Source: Magnetococcales bacterium (lineage in GTDB: Bacteria > Pseudomonadota > Magnetococcia > Magnetococcales > DC0425bin3). Taken from it: a stretch of DNA of 64,000 nucleotides. The DNA is taken from NCBI GenBank assembly GCA_015229045.1, contig JADGCJ010000001.1, forward strand, positions 62,001 to 126,000, written 5' to 3'. Under the pieces are notes generated by a model, which did no database searches, had not been told where the DNA came from, and saw only the letters and a program-made list of their open reading frames with translations. How positions within the stretch are numbered: the stretch's first letter is position 1; the number at the start of each line of letters is the position of its first letter. The position numbers and the translations under genes are program-made. Below are positions 45,694 through 53,663 of the stretch, piece by piece.

Positions 45694-47412
45694 TCATGGA
45701 CCAGGGAGGTCCTGGATCTTCAGTTCCTGCATTTTCCGATAGAGGGTGCTGCGGCTCATGCCCAGGTTGCGTGCGGCCCGCGACTTGACCCAGCCTGATT
45801 TTTCCAAGGCTCGGATGATGCGTTCCTGTTCCCCCTCGACGGTTTCTGCATTTTCCGGTTCCAGGAGATAGCCCCTGGCTTGTGTCTGGGTCAGTTCTGA
45901 AGGAAGGTCTTTGATATCCAGCAGGGAGTCACGGCAGATGACAAAGGCGTGTTCGATGGCATGTTCGAGCTCTCGGATGTTTCCCGGCCAGGAGTACTCC
46001 ATGACAACCTTCAGGAAATTTTTTGTCACCCCGGAAATGGATTTGCCAAAAGCCGCATTGAAACGCCCGATGAAATGATCGACCAAAAGAGGGATGTCTT
46101 CCCGGCGATCCCGCAGCGGAGGCAGGAGAATCTCCACCACTTTCAAGCGATAATAGAGATCTTCGCGAAAGAGACCCTGGGCGATTTTTTCGCGCAGGTT
46201 CTGGTTGGTGGCTGCCACCACGCGCACATCTATCGAGACGGTACGACTCTCGCCGACGCGCTCCAGCTCCTTGTTTTGCAGTACCCGCAGCAGACGGGTC
46301 TGCATTCTGGCCGAGACATCGCCGATTTCGTCCAGAAAGATGGTGCCATGGTCGGCCAGTTGAAAGCGCCCTATCTTGTCCTTGACCGCACCCGTAAATG
46401 CCCCGCGTACATGGCCAAAGAGTTCGCTCTCCAGGAGGGTTTCCGACAGGCCGGAGCAGTTGACCTTGACCAGGGTGCCACGATGGCGCACCCCTTTGCT
46501 GTGCAGGGCATCGGCGATACGCTCCTTGCCGGTGCCGCTTTCGCCGGTGACCAGTACGGTAGTATCGACATCGGCCAGATTTTCGATGAGGGAGTAGATC
46601 TCCTGCATTTTTCGACTGCGCCCGATGATGCCATGAAAGCCCTGGCGTTCACCGAGATTTTTTTCCAGGGCGGCCAGGCGGGTTTCGTCGCGCACCACCA
46701 TGACCGCGCCGAGAAACTGGCTGGTTTCGTCCAGCAGAGGTGAGGCGGAGACATCGACCATCTGGCCCGTGCGCACCGAGTTGTCGCATTGCAGCCGGAC
46801 GATTTCTGCACGATTCTTGTTCTTGAAAACACGATTCAAGGCCTCCAGACAGTGGCCATGGCAGTGGCGATGTTCACTGTTCAGAGGCTGCCCCATCTCC
46901 TGGTGGGTAAAACCACAAATCCGTTGCGCGGCCTGGTTGAACTCCATGACGCGCATATTGGCGTCGATGGTGATGATGGCGTCCTTGACGCTGTTGAATA
47001 CGGCCGTCAGGCGGCGTTGAATGCGTTCTCGTTCATCGCGCATGGTTTTATGATCGAGCGCGGATTTGACCTGGCGCACCAGGTTTTCCTTCAGGATGGG
47101 TTTGACCAGATAGTCATGGGCACCGGCGCGCAGGGCCTCCTGTACGGTCTCCAGGTTGGGAAAGCCGGTGATCATCAGGACGTAGGGGCCACCGGGACCG
47201 CGTTTTTGCACCTCTTTGAGCAGATCGAGTCCACTTTTGCCGCTCATGTGTATATCCGTGAGCAGCAGGTCGAACCCCCCCTCATCCAGATGGCGCAAGG
47301 CAACATCATAATCTTCGGCGGTGACGACCTGGTAGCCGGAACTGGTCAGAAATGTCTGAAATATGAAGCGAATATGAGAATCATCATCGACGACAAGAAT
47401 TTTCTGGGCCAT
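45694..47412 (-). CDS. Sigma-54-dependent response regulator with PAS domain (NtrC family)
   Basis: A 572-aa regulator. Receiver (residues 1-120, Asp in [12 protein letters not shown]), PAS domain (about 130-250, [25 protein letters not shown]), AAA+ domain with [22 protein letters not shown] loop ([15 protein letters not shown]) and [21 protein letters not shown], then a Fis-type HTH ([23 protein letters not shown]). The GAFTGA loop shows that it contacts sigma-54 RNA polymerase. ATG 47412 overlaps the upstream stop by one base (TAATG), giving translational coupling to the nucleotidyltransferase gene. Longer N-terminal codons seen upstream belong to that gene's overlap. Confidence 0.95.
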   Translation of the reverse strand: MAQKILVVDDDSHIRFIFQTFLTSSGYQVVTAEDYDVALRHLDEGGFDLLLTDIHMSGKSGLDLLKEVQKRGPGGPYVLMITGFPNLETVQEALRAGAHDYLVKPILKENLVRQVKSALDHKTMRDERERIQRRLTAVFNSVKDAIITIDANMRVMEFNQAAQRICGFTHQEMGQPLNSEHRHCHGHCLEALNRVFKNKNRAEIVRLQCDNSVRTGQMVDVSASPLLDETSQFLGAVMVVRDETRLAALEKNLGERQGFHGIIGRSRKMQEIYSLIENLADVDTTVLVTGESGTGKERIADALHSKGVRHRGTLVKVNCSGLSETLLESELFGHVRGAFTGAVKDKIGRFQLADHGTIFLDEIGDVSARMQTRLLRVLQNKELERVGESRTVSIDVRVVAATNQNLREKIAQGLFREDLYYRLKVVEILLPPLRDRREDIPLLVDHFIGRFNAAFGKSISGVTKNFLKVVMEYSWPGNIRELEHAIEHAFVICRDSLLDIKDLPSELTQTQARGYLLEPENAETVEGEQERIIRALEKSGWVKSRAARNLGMSRSTLYRKMQELKIQDLPGP

Positions 47413-48806
47413 TAAATTTTTCCCTCTTCCCGGCAGATCCACTCCCGAACCTGGGTCATCAACAGCTCCCGCTGATTGCGGCCGGGATCCTGTCCTACCC
47501 ACTCCACCAGGCGTTGGCGCAACTGCCCCAGCCATGGGCCAGGGGAGAGGCGTACCATGTCGAGAATCTCGCCGCCGGTCAGGGCCAGATCCACCGGACG
47601 CAGACGCAACATCGCCTCACGGGTCACATGACAGCGGCGCATGCAACGGGCAAAATCCTCTGCCGTTTTGAGGTTCTCTTCGGGGGAGAGGTCGGGTATG
47701 GCCTCTTTCTTGGCGCGCAGCAGGCGAAAGAGCCCTTCCACCGGGATGGTCTGTTCGATCAACCGGCGCAGGCCACGTTCGGTCGGGGCATGTTTAAGGT
47801 CCATATGCTGCACCATATGATTGATGCGCCGCTGTCGACGTTTGGAAAATTGCAGCCGGGTGAGAATCTCCGCATTGATGCGCATGGTCTCTTCGTGCGC
47901 TCCTGAGTAGCCGGTAATCGTACCTGAAGCGTCCTTGACACCGCAGACACCTTTTCCCGTCTCGTGGAGCAGGGCAGCCCAGCGCAAATCCAGAAAGGAG
48001 ACCTCCTCTTCATCTTCCGGAGCGGTCATGTTGAGGAGCATGCGCAGGGAGTTTTCCCAGGCACTTTGCCGGGTGCCCGGGTTTTCCGGACACTCCTGGA
48101 GGGCAGCGAATTCAGGCAACAGCGTCCTGCCCAGGAGAGAACGAAACAGACGATAAACCATCTCCTGAGAGAATCGGTCGCGCAGCAGCAGGGAAAAGAT
48201 TTGATCGAATTCGGCGCGTACCCGATCCTGGGCCACCTGTCTGGGCAGGGTCTCTTCGGAACTTTTCAGATCAACCGGATCGGGTTTGCCGGCCAGTTGC
48301 AGGGTGAAACGAAAAAAGCGCAGGGCGCGCAGGGGATCCTCTTGCAGGGTCTCGGCGCCATTGACGAGACGGATCAGGTTGTTTTCAAGATCTTCCCGTC
48401 CATTGTAGGGGTCGATCAAGGGTCCGTCCGGCCAACGAAACGCCATGGCATTGACGGTGATGTCCCGATGAAAGAGATCCTCCGCCACCGTGGCCGGGTG
48501 CGACGGCCGATGGTGGAAGGTGTCTATTTCCACCATTTTGGGATTTTCTTTCCGCTTCAGAGGCAACAACAGGCTGTTATGCTTGTTGCTCATCACGGCC
48601 ATGGCATATCCTGCGTCCAGGAGCTTGCGCTGGCAATGGGGCAGGGGATGGGAGACCAGGAGGGTCAATTCATCGGGCGGGGTTTTGTTGCGCAAAGAGT
48701 CGCGCAGGGCATCTCCGGCCAGAAAGACGGGGCCGATCAAACGGTCCAGATCGTCCAGGAGAGAGTGGACAAAAGGGGAGAGACCTCTTTGCAGCGATAG
48801 ATACAT
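47412..48806 (-). CDS. CCA-adding/poly(A) polymerase-like nucleotidyltransferase with degraded DxD motif
   Basis: A 464-aa class II nucleotidyltransferase. Recognisable are FLAGDALRDSLR (normally G-G-x-V-R-D), RDITVNAMAFRWPDG, DPYNGREDLENNLIRLV and DPLRALRFFRFTLQL, and an HD-like domain further on (LLHETGKGV, GAHEETM). The catalytic DxD after the first motif should read like KDIDLAT; here it is PPDELTLLV, so the second catalytic Asp is replaced. The first Asp, and the E-x-D of VEIDTF, are present. The family adds CCA to tRNA or A-tails to RNA. Activity may be reduced or altered. The window's one tRNA gene already encodes CCA. Confidence 0.82.
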   Translation of the reverse strand: MYLSLQRGLSPFVHSLLDDLDRLIGPVFLAGDALRDSLRNKTPPDELTLLVSHPLPHCQRKLLDAGYAMAVMSNKHNSLLLPLKRKENPKMVEIDTFHHRPSHPATVAEDLFHRDITVNAMAFRWPDGPLIDPYNGREDLENNLIRLVNGAETLQEDPLRALRFFRFTLQLAGKPDPVDLKSSEETLPRQVAQDRVRAEFDQIFSLLLRDRFSQEMVYRLFRSLLGRTLLPEFAALQECPENPGTRQSAWENSLRMLLNMTAPEDEEEVSFLDLRWAALLHETGKGVCGVKDASGTITGYSGAHEETMRINAEILTRLQFSKRRQRRINHMVQHMDLKHAPTERGLRRLIEQTIPVEGLFRLLRAKKEAIPDLSPEENLKTAEDFARCMRRCHVTREAMLRLRPVDLALTGGEILDMVRLSPGPWLGQLRQRLVEWVGQDPGRNQRELLMTQVREWICREEGKI

Positions 48807-48887
48807 GGTTTCTGTCGGCGCACGGATCCTTCTGAAAATTGTCTGACTGGATCCGGGGAAACTACAACAAAGCAGGGATTGTCGTCA

Positions 48888-50291
48888 ATGTACGAGGATG
48901 GAAACGGACCGGCGAACAGGCGAGTGGCCTTTGTTACCTTGGGTTGCCGTGTCAATCAGTTCGAGAGTGACATGTTGTTGCGTTCGGGGAGGAAGGCAGG
49001 CTATCGCCAGGCCCGGTCTGGTGAAAAGGCTGATTTGGTGGTCTTCAACACCTGCTCGGTGACCGGCGAGAGCGAACGCCAGGCTCGCCAGGCCATTCGG
49101 CGCGCCGTGCGCGACAATCCCGGTGCCCGGGTTGTGGTCACCGGGTGCTATGCCCAAAGAGATCCGGAAACCCTGGCGCGTATACCCGGGGTGGCCCTGG
49201 TCCTGGGCAATGGTGAAAAAAAACGTATTTTTGAATTGTTGGAGGGTGTCGATCCGGGTCAGGGGGGGATACGGTTTGCCGACCTCCGGGCGGAGTCTCT
49301 GTTTCAGGGCCTCTTTACGGCGATTCCGCCTGCTGCGGACCCTGCCATGGCCGATCGGGAACTCTTTTCCGATCCCGAGCAGGCAAGCGCAGGGGCGCCG
49401 GATCGGGCGCGTGCTTTTCTGCACGTCCAAAACGGCTGTGATGCCGGTTGCACCTTTTGTGTGATTCCTGCCCTGCGCGGCGCGAGTCGTTCTGCTGCTC
49501 CGGACCAGGTTGTTGCCTGGGCACGGCATTTTTTGGCGCAGGGGTTTCGGGAGTTGGTGTTGACCGGCATCAATCTGGGTGCCTATGGTCGTGATCTGGT
49601 CGATCCAACCACCCTGTCGCACCTTGTGGAACACCTCCTGGAGCTGCCGAATCTGGGCCGCTTGCGGCTCTCCTCGATGGCTCCCCAGGATCTTGACCTG
49701 TCCTTCATGACTCTTCTGCAAGAGCAGCCGCGTTTGGCGCCGCACCTGCATCTCTCCCTGCAATCCGGCGACAATCTGATCCTCAAGCGCATGCGCCGAC
49801 CCTATACCCGCGAAGAGCTTTTGGTCACCATCGAAACCCTGCGTGAGCGTCGCCCGGAGATTGTCCTGGGTGCGGACATCATCGTCGGTTTTCCTACCGA
49901 AACCGAGGCCGCCTTTGCCCGGACCCTGGACCTGCTCCAGGAAGGAAAAATTGCCCTGCCGCATGTTTTTCGCTATTCAGACCGGCCCGGGACACCCGCC
50001 GCCCGGATTCCGTCCCACCTGCGCGTCTCTCCGGAGCAGCTCCGGGAACGCGCCGAATGCCTGCGGCAGGCAGCACGGGCGATCTTGCATACCACGCTGA
50101 TGGAACAGGTGGGGAGCGAGGGTGAGGTGTTGGTGGAAACAGTGGCCGATGGTCTGGCCCAGGGCAAAACCGGGGGATTTCTCCCTCTGGCTTTCCCCGC
50201 TGCCGATCCAGACCTGGTTGGTCAACTGGTTCGGGTCACGGTCACGGGTGTCGATGCGTCCGGGGCGGGGTTGGTGGGCAAAACTCGATAA
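48888..50291 (+). CDS. mtaB: tRNA ct6A/t6A methylthiotransferase MtaB
   Basis: A 467-aa radical-SAM enzyme. N-terminal UPF0004 domain (RVAFVTLGCRVNQFESDML, FNTCSVTGESERQARQ, VVTGCYAQRDPE) with three Cys for the auxiliary cluster. The radical-SAM motif CDAGCTFC is followed by VIPALRGASRS, LTGINLGAYG, SLQSGDNLILKRMRRPYTREE and ADIIVGFPTETEAAF. A TRAM domain follows. It adds methylthio to t6A37 of tRNAs reading ANN codons. ATG 48888 is preferred over TTG 48879. The 3' end overlaps the truncated RelE-like gene on the other strand. Confidence 0.95.
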   Translation: MYEDGNGPANRRVAFVTLGCRVNQFESDMLLRSGRKAGYRQARSGEKADLVVFNTCSVTGESERQARQAIRRAVRDNPGARVVVTGCYAQRDPETLARIPGVALVLGNGEKKRIFELLEGVDPGQGGIRFADLRAESLFQGLFTAIPPAADPAMADRELFSDPEQASAGAPDRARAFLHVQNGCDAGCTFCVIPALRGASRSAAPDQVVAWARHFLAQGFRELVLTGINLGAYGRDLVDPTTLSHLVEHLLELPNLGRLRLSSMAPQDLDLSFMTLLQEQPRLAPHLHLSLQSGDNLILKRMRRPYTREELLVTIETLRERRPEIVLGADIIVGFPTETEAAFARTLDLLQEGKIALPHVFRYSDRPGTPAARIPSHLRVSPEQLRERAECLRQAARAILHTTLMEQVGSEGEVLVETVADGLAQGKTGGFLPLAFPAADPDLVGQLVRVTVTGVDASGAGLVGKTR

Positions 50292-50464
50292 TTTCCAGCC
50301 CGGATACGCCAAGTGTCGGACGTTCCTTCTAATCTCAAGACTCCCGGTGGCCTGGGATTGGATTCCAGATTCAGCACTTTTTGGAGAATGCGCCGTTGTA
50401 TTTCTGCATCCAGTCTGCGGAGCTGTCGCAGAGCAACCCTGTCCCAGATCACGGAATAGGGCAT
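50222..50464 (-). pseudogene. Truncated RelE/ParE-family toxin
   Basis: The 80-aa frame begins like a RelE toxin (MPYSVIWDRVALRQLRRLDAEIQRRIL, then LEGTSDTWRIRAGNYRVL). The usual end, about 25 residues with the catalytic Arg and Tyr (GHRREVY type), is missing. The last 20 codons or so read through the antisense of the mtaB 3' end (LPTNPAPDASTPVTVTRTS), suggesting that a deletion or recombination replaced the real C-terminus. ATG 50464 overlaps the antitoxin stop by 16 bp, the normal antitoxin-toxin arrangement. The toxin is probably inactive, but this is inference. Confidence 0.6.
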
Positions 50465-50874
50465 TCAAGCTCTTTCCTGGTCAACCCGCACTCTTTGAGT
50501 ACAGCATCCATGCTTGCGAAGCTGTCCGGATTGTTTTTGTATCTCTCCAGCGCCTTTTTTGCGTCGTCCAAATCCTGTCGATCTTCCCGTCTTTTTTCCA
50601 ACTCCGCCCTGACCTGCTTCCAGGGGATCCCCCTTCCGCCGCTCTCCTTGAACTCCTGCTGGAGCCGGTTTACCTCAAAGAACTCCTGGTGAAGCTGGTC
50701 TACCTCCTCAAGGGCACCCTGTAGATCTTTCTCAAGGGCACCCTGTTGATCTTCCCACTCGACCAGAAAACGACCCAGGGCATCCTGAACCAACTCGTCA
50801 AGGGTGCGACCACTCTTTTTGGCTATGGACTGAAACATTTCTTCCATATCGGTCGGCAGGTGAACAGCATACAT
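50449..50874 (-). CDS. RelB/RHH-type antitoxin with internal duplication
   Basis: A 141-aa protein with an N-terminal helix pattern typical of an antitoxin DNA-binding segment (MYAVHLPTDMEEMFQSIAKKSGRTLDELVQDALGRFL). A heptad-like Glu/Gln-rich middle follows, then a C-terminal RelB-like toxin-binding tail (DAKKALERYKNNPDSFASMDAVLKECGL). It is longer than usual; a 24-bp tandem duplication at about 50709-50756 gives LQGALEK/LQGALEE. ATG 50874 follows AGGAGA by six bases; the upstream GTG is unlikely. It precedes the truncated RelE gene. Confidence 0.7.
   Translation of the reverse strand: MYAVHLPTDMEEMFQSIAKKSGRTLDELVQDALGRFLVEWEDQQGALEKDLQGALEEVDQLHQEFFEVNRLQQEFKESGGRGIPWKQVRAELEKRREDRQDLDDAKKALERYKNNPDSFASMDAVLKECGLTRKELECPIP
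50709..50756 (-). repeat. 24-bp tandem duplication in the antitoxin gene
   Basis: CAAGGGCACCCTGT-A/T-GATCTT-like units start at 50709 and 50733, 24 bp apart, so eight codons are duplicated (QGALEK..., QGALEE...). This extends the helical linker without shifting the frame. Confidence 0.75.
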
Positions 50875-51031
50875 GAACACTCTCCTGGTCAGGCAGCCGA
50901 ATATGACAACATGGTGTTCACGATATCATTGATTTTCAAGCCATCCAAGGGAGAAATTTCAGGACAGAAGAGAGTGTTTTGCGGGTGTTTGCCCTGTTTG
51001 ATTCGACCAGGGAGTGTTGCCATGATCACAC

Positions 51032-51068
51032 TTAACAAGGCCAGAAAGATTGTGTATCCTGTACACAA
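51032..51068 (+). promoter_or_regulatory. Candidate hicAB promoter with overlapping inverted repeat
   Basis: TTAACA (51032-51037) and TATCCT (51055-51060) are spaced 17 bp apart, close to the sigma-70 pattern. The palindrome TTGTGTA (51050-51056) / TACACAA (51062-51068) overlaps the -10 element. HicB proteins repress their own operon, so this is a plausible operator. The first hicA start codon is 25 bp further on. Confidence 0.55.
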
Positions 51069-51092
51069 CACTGTTTGCTGAAAGGGATGGTC

Positions 51093-51293
51093 ATGGGCAG
51101 AAGCATGAGTAGTCGGGAGGTTATCGAGATATTGAAAAGGAACGGATGGTTTTTAGTACGCGTATCTGGCAGTCATCATCAATTTCTTCATCCGTCCAAA
51201 CTTGGCAACGTGACTGTGCCCCATCCGGTCAAGGATCTCTCTCTTCCCGTACTCAGGAGCATTGAGCGTCAGGCAAAGATGAAAATCAGGTAA
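51093..51293 (+). CDS. hicA: HicA-family mRNA interferase toxin
   Basis: A 66-aa double-stranded-RNA-binding-like toxin. MSSREVIEILKRNGWFLVRVSGSHHQFLHP is the family core, including the catalytic His in SHHQF, and the C-terminus VTVPHPVKDLSLPVLRSIERQAKMKIR is typical. ATG 51093 follows AAAGGGA at good spacing; ATG 51105 matches the usual family start but lacks a strong ribosome-binding site, and 51087 is also possible. HicA cleaves mRNA. It is followed after 15 bp by hicB. Confidence 0.93.
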   Translation: MGRSMSSREVIEILKRNGWFLVRVSGSHHQFLHPSKLGNVTVPHPVKDLSLPVLRSIERQAKMKIR

Positions 51294-51308
51294 TACAGGA
51301 GGCATTCG

Positions 51309-51704
51309 ATGGAAATCAGGCATTATCCGGCTTTGGTTTACCGCAGTGGAGAGGGTTATGGGGTGGTTTTCCCTGATCTGGATGGCTGTGTCAGCTATGG
51401 CGATACGTTGCATCTTGCGTCCACGAATTGTGAGGAAGCACTGAGCGCCCATTTGGACTTGATGGTCCAGAAGGGTGAAAAATTGCCTGCCTCTTCCACT
51501 TTGGACGATGTGACACCTGATCCCGACGGTGTGGCAATTGGACGTATGCTTGTTCGGGTAGAAGTTCCCTGCCGCTGGATCCGGGTCAACCTCTCCATGG
51601 CTGATACCCTGGTGACCAAAGTGGATCACGCTGCCAAAACGATGGGTATGACTCGGTCCGGATTTCTGAGCGAAGCGGCGCGGCGCATGCTGGAGGCCGT
51701 GTGA
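51309..51704 (+). CDS. hicB: HicB-family antitoxin
   Basis: A 131-aa antitoxin. The N-terminal half (YPALVYRSGEGYGVVFPDLDGCVSYGDTL) is the RNase-H-like HicB fold. The C-terminal part (RVNLSMADTLVTKVDHAAKTMGMTRSGFLSEAARRML) is a ribbon-helix-helix DNA-binding region. It neutralises HicA and represses the operon, probably at the inverted repeat near 51050-51068. ATG 51309 has AGGAGG nearby. Confidence 0.95.
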   Translation: MEIRHYPALVYRSGEGYGVVFPDLDGCVSYGDTLHLASTNCEEALSAHLDLMVQKGEKLPASSTLDDVTPDPDGVAIGRMLVRVEVPCRWIRVNLSMADTLVTKVDHAAKTMGMTRSGFLSEAARRMLEAV

Positions 51705-51789
51705 TGGTGGAACGCAGGATGTTTGTCGCTGGCGACCTGTTCACTCGATGAGGTGAAACGGAGAGATGTTTCGTTGCTGCGTGGCTGAG

Positions 51790-51917
51790 TAATTCCAATT
51801 CCAGATCAAGATGGATGCGAGGCGACAACGAGTGAGCGACGAGACAGTACGTGTTGGGTACGGCGAGGAGTGAGTGAGGCAGTCAACGAAGCAGACGCTT
51901 GATCTGGATTGGAATAA
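51790..51917 (-). repeat. Family B repeat with terminal inverted repeats, copy 2 (inverted)
   Basis: TAATTCCAATTCCAGAT on the left and ATCTGGATTGGAATAA on the right enclose the same interior as 9131-9259 in opposite orientation; about 85 bp of the core are identical. It lies in the gap between hicB and the Sel1-repeat gene. The rest of the 320-bp gap holds nothing recognisable. Confidence 0.85.
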
Positions 51918-52025
51918 CCCCTGGATAAACGCTGTTTCGATGCGTATCATCCGGTGCCGGGGTGAGTTTTGCAGTGCGCTATGGTGTTCCGCGTTTTCCG
52001 GAGGGGTTTGAAGGTGGTGAAACGG

Positions 52026-52928
52026 ATGCCTTTATTGGCTGGCGTGTTCGCATTTTTGCCTGCATTGATTTTTTCCATTTTTGCCGTGTCCGCCCTTGCC
52101 GGAGAGGTCGAGGAGATCACCCGGAAAGCCAACGACGGCGATGCCGTGGCCCAGTACAATCTCGGCTACATGTATGCCAGCGGTCGCGGTGTTGCTCGGG
52201 ATGACAAAAAGGCCGTCGAGTTGTTTCGCCAATCGTCTGCGCAGACCCATGCCCCTGCCCAGCTCTTCCTTGGCATGATGCTCGCCAGTGGTCGGGGTGT
52301 CCAACAGAGTGATGCCGAGGCTGTGAGCTGGTTTCGCAAGGCGGCTGAACAGGGTCAGGCCTGTGCGCAGTACAACCTGGGCGTCATGTATGCCAACGGT
52401 CGCGGTGTCAGGCGCGACGGCGGGGAGGCCGTCCAGTGGTTTCGCAAAGCTGCCGATCAGGGGTACGCCAGTGCCCAGTACAACCTCAGCGTTATGTATG
52501 CCGATGGGCGGGGGGTTCCGCAAAGCCACAAAGAGTCAGCCAGGTGGTTGCAAAAGGCGGCTGAACAAGGAGTCCCGCTGGCCCAATACAAACTCGGTGT
52601 TTTGTATAACAGAGGGCAGAGCGTCGCCAAGGATCCCGTCCAGGCGGAAAAATGGTTTCGCAAGGCGGCTGAACAGGGCAATTCCAAGGCTCAATACAAT
52701 ATGGGTGTGGTGTACAGCTTTGGCAGGATCCTCCCCGAAGATTTTGTTCAGGCCTCCATGTGGTATGGTCTGGCTGCGGCAAAGGGACACCAGCGCTCTG
52801 CCATCAAGCTCGACTCCCTTGCACAAAGAATGACTCCCAAACAGATTGCCGAGGCCAAGGAGCTGATCAAAAACTGGCGACCCGCCGCGACTCCGGGTGA
52901 AAGCAACCCGTCCGCAGCGATCAGGTAG
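52026..52928 (+). CDS. Sel1-repeat (TPR-like) exported protein
   Basis: A 300-aa protein with a signal peptide (MPLLAGVFAFLPALIFSIFAVSALAG) followed by six or seven 36-residue Sel1 repeats of the form A-Q-Y-N-L-G-V-M-Y-A-N-G-R-G-V (YNLGYMYASGRGVARDDKKA, YNLGVMYANGRGVRRDGGEA, YKLGVLYNRGQSVAKDPVQA). The last part, ASMWYGLAAAKGHQRS, is a degenerate repeat. Sel1 proteins act as protein-interaction scaffolds, often in the periplasm. ATG 52026 has AAGGTGG eight bases upstream; GTG 52017 and ATG 51981 are alternatives. Confidence 0.9.
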   Translation: MPLLAGVFAFLPALIFSIFAVSALAGEVEEITRKANDGDAVAQYNLGYMYASGRGVARDDKKAVELFRQSSAQTHAPAQLFLGMMLASGRGVQQSDAEAVSWFRKAAEQGQACAQYNLGVMYANGRGVRRDGGEAVQWFRKAADQGYASAQYNLSVMYADGRGVPQSHKESARWLQKAAEQGVPLAQYKLGVLYNRGQSVAKDPVQAEKWFRKAAEQGNSKAQYNMGVVYSFGRILPEDFVQASMWYGLAAAKGHQRSAIKLDSLAQRMTPKQIAEAKELIKNWRPAATPGESNPSAAIR

Positions 52929-52985
52929 CCTCAAGGCAGGGATTGGCGCCTGTCGTCAATAAACGGCCGGGAGCGAATGCGCCGG

Positions 52986-53654
52986 TCAGGATTGAAGATC
53001 GGCTTTCGAGGTTGGACGGATGCGCCTGATCCAGCGGGGGATGGTCAGCGCCAATGCCAGCAGGCCCAAGGCCCACAGGCCGGTTTGCACCGCATGGGCA
53101 TCGCCGCTGGCTGCCTCTTTGCCGGCGAAACCAAGCCAGGCATAGGCCGTGGCGCCGGGAATCATGCAAATGACGGAGGTCAGAAGGAAATGATCAAAAC
53201 GGATGCGGGTCAATCCAAGGGCATAGTTGAGCAGATTGAAGGGAAAGAGGGGCATCAACCGGGCGAAGGCGACGAAGCGCCACCCTTCGGCCTCGACGCC
53301 TGCCAGTAGACGTTTTGCCATGTTTCCCGAGCGTCGCGCAACCCAATCACCAGCCAGATGGCGGGAGATCAGGAAGGCCGTTCCCGACCCGATGCCAGCC
53401 CCGATCAGGCTGAGGGATGTTCCCAACCAGGGGCCGAACAGGGCACCACTGGCCAAAGTCAGGATCGATCCCGGCATGAACAGGGTGGTGGCCAGGGCAT
53501 ACAGAAGGACAAAAAACACCTTACCCGCCACACCCCAACCTTGTACCCAGACGTTCAACTGGACCAGGTTCAAGGCCTCCCGATGGCGATAGGCCATGAG
53601 AATGGCCATGACCAGAACCAGGGCAAAGATGCCACGCCACACCAGATTGTTCAT
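52986..53654 (-). CDS. TVP38/TMEM64-family (VTT domain) membrane protein
   Basis: A 222-aa inner-membrane protein with about six hydrophobic segments and the VTT/SNARE-associated motif FMPGSILTLASGALFGPWLG (near residues 60-79), followed by GSGTAFLISRHLAGDW and VAFARLMPLFPFNLLNYALGLT. Relatives include YdjX/YdjZ; DedA-related members act as lipid scramblases, so transport of lipid carriers is possible. It lies 9 bp after manC on the same strand and may be part of a cell-surface polysaccharide unit. Confidence 0.92.
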   Translation of the reverse strand: MNNLVWRGIFALVLVMAILMAYRHREALNLVQLNVWVQGWGVAGKVFFVLLYALATTLFMPGSILTLASGALFGPWLGTSLSLIGAGIGSGTAFLISRHLAGDWVARRSGNMAKRLLAGVEAEGWRFVAFARLMPLFPFNLLNYALGLTRIRFDHFLLTSVICMIPGATAYAWLGFAGKEAASGDAHAVQTGLWALGLLALALTIPRWIRRIRPTSKADLQS

Positions 53655-53663
53655 GCTTGGGAA

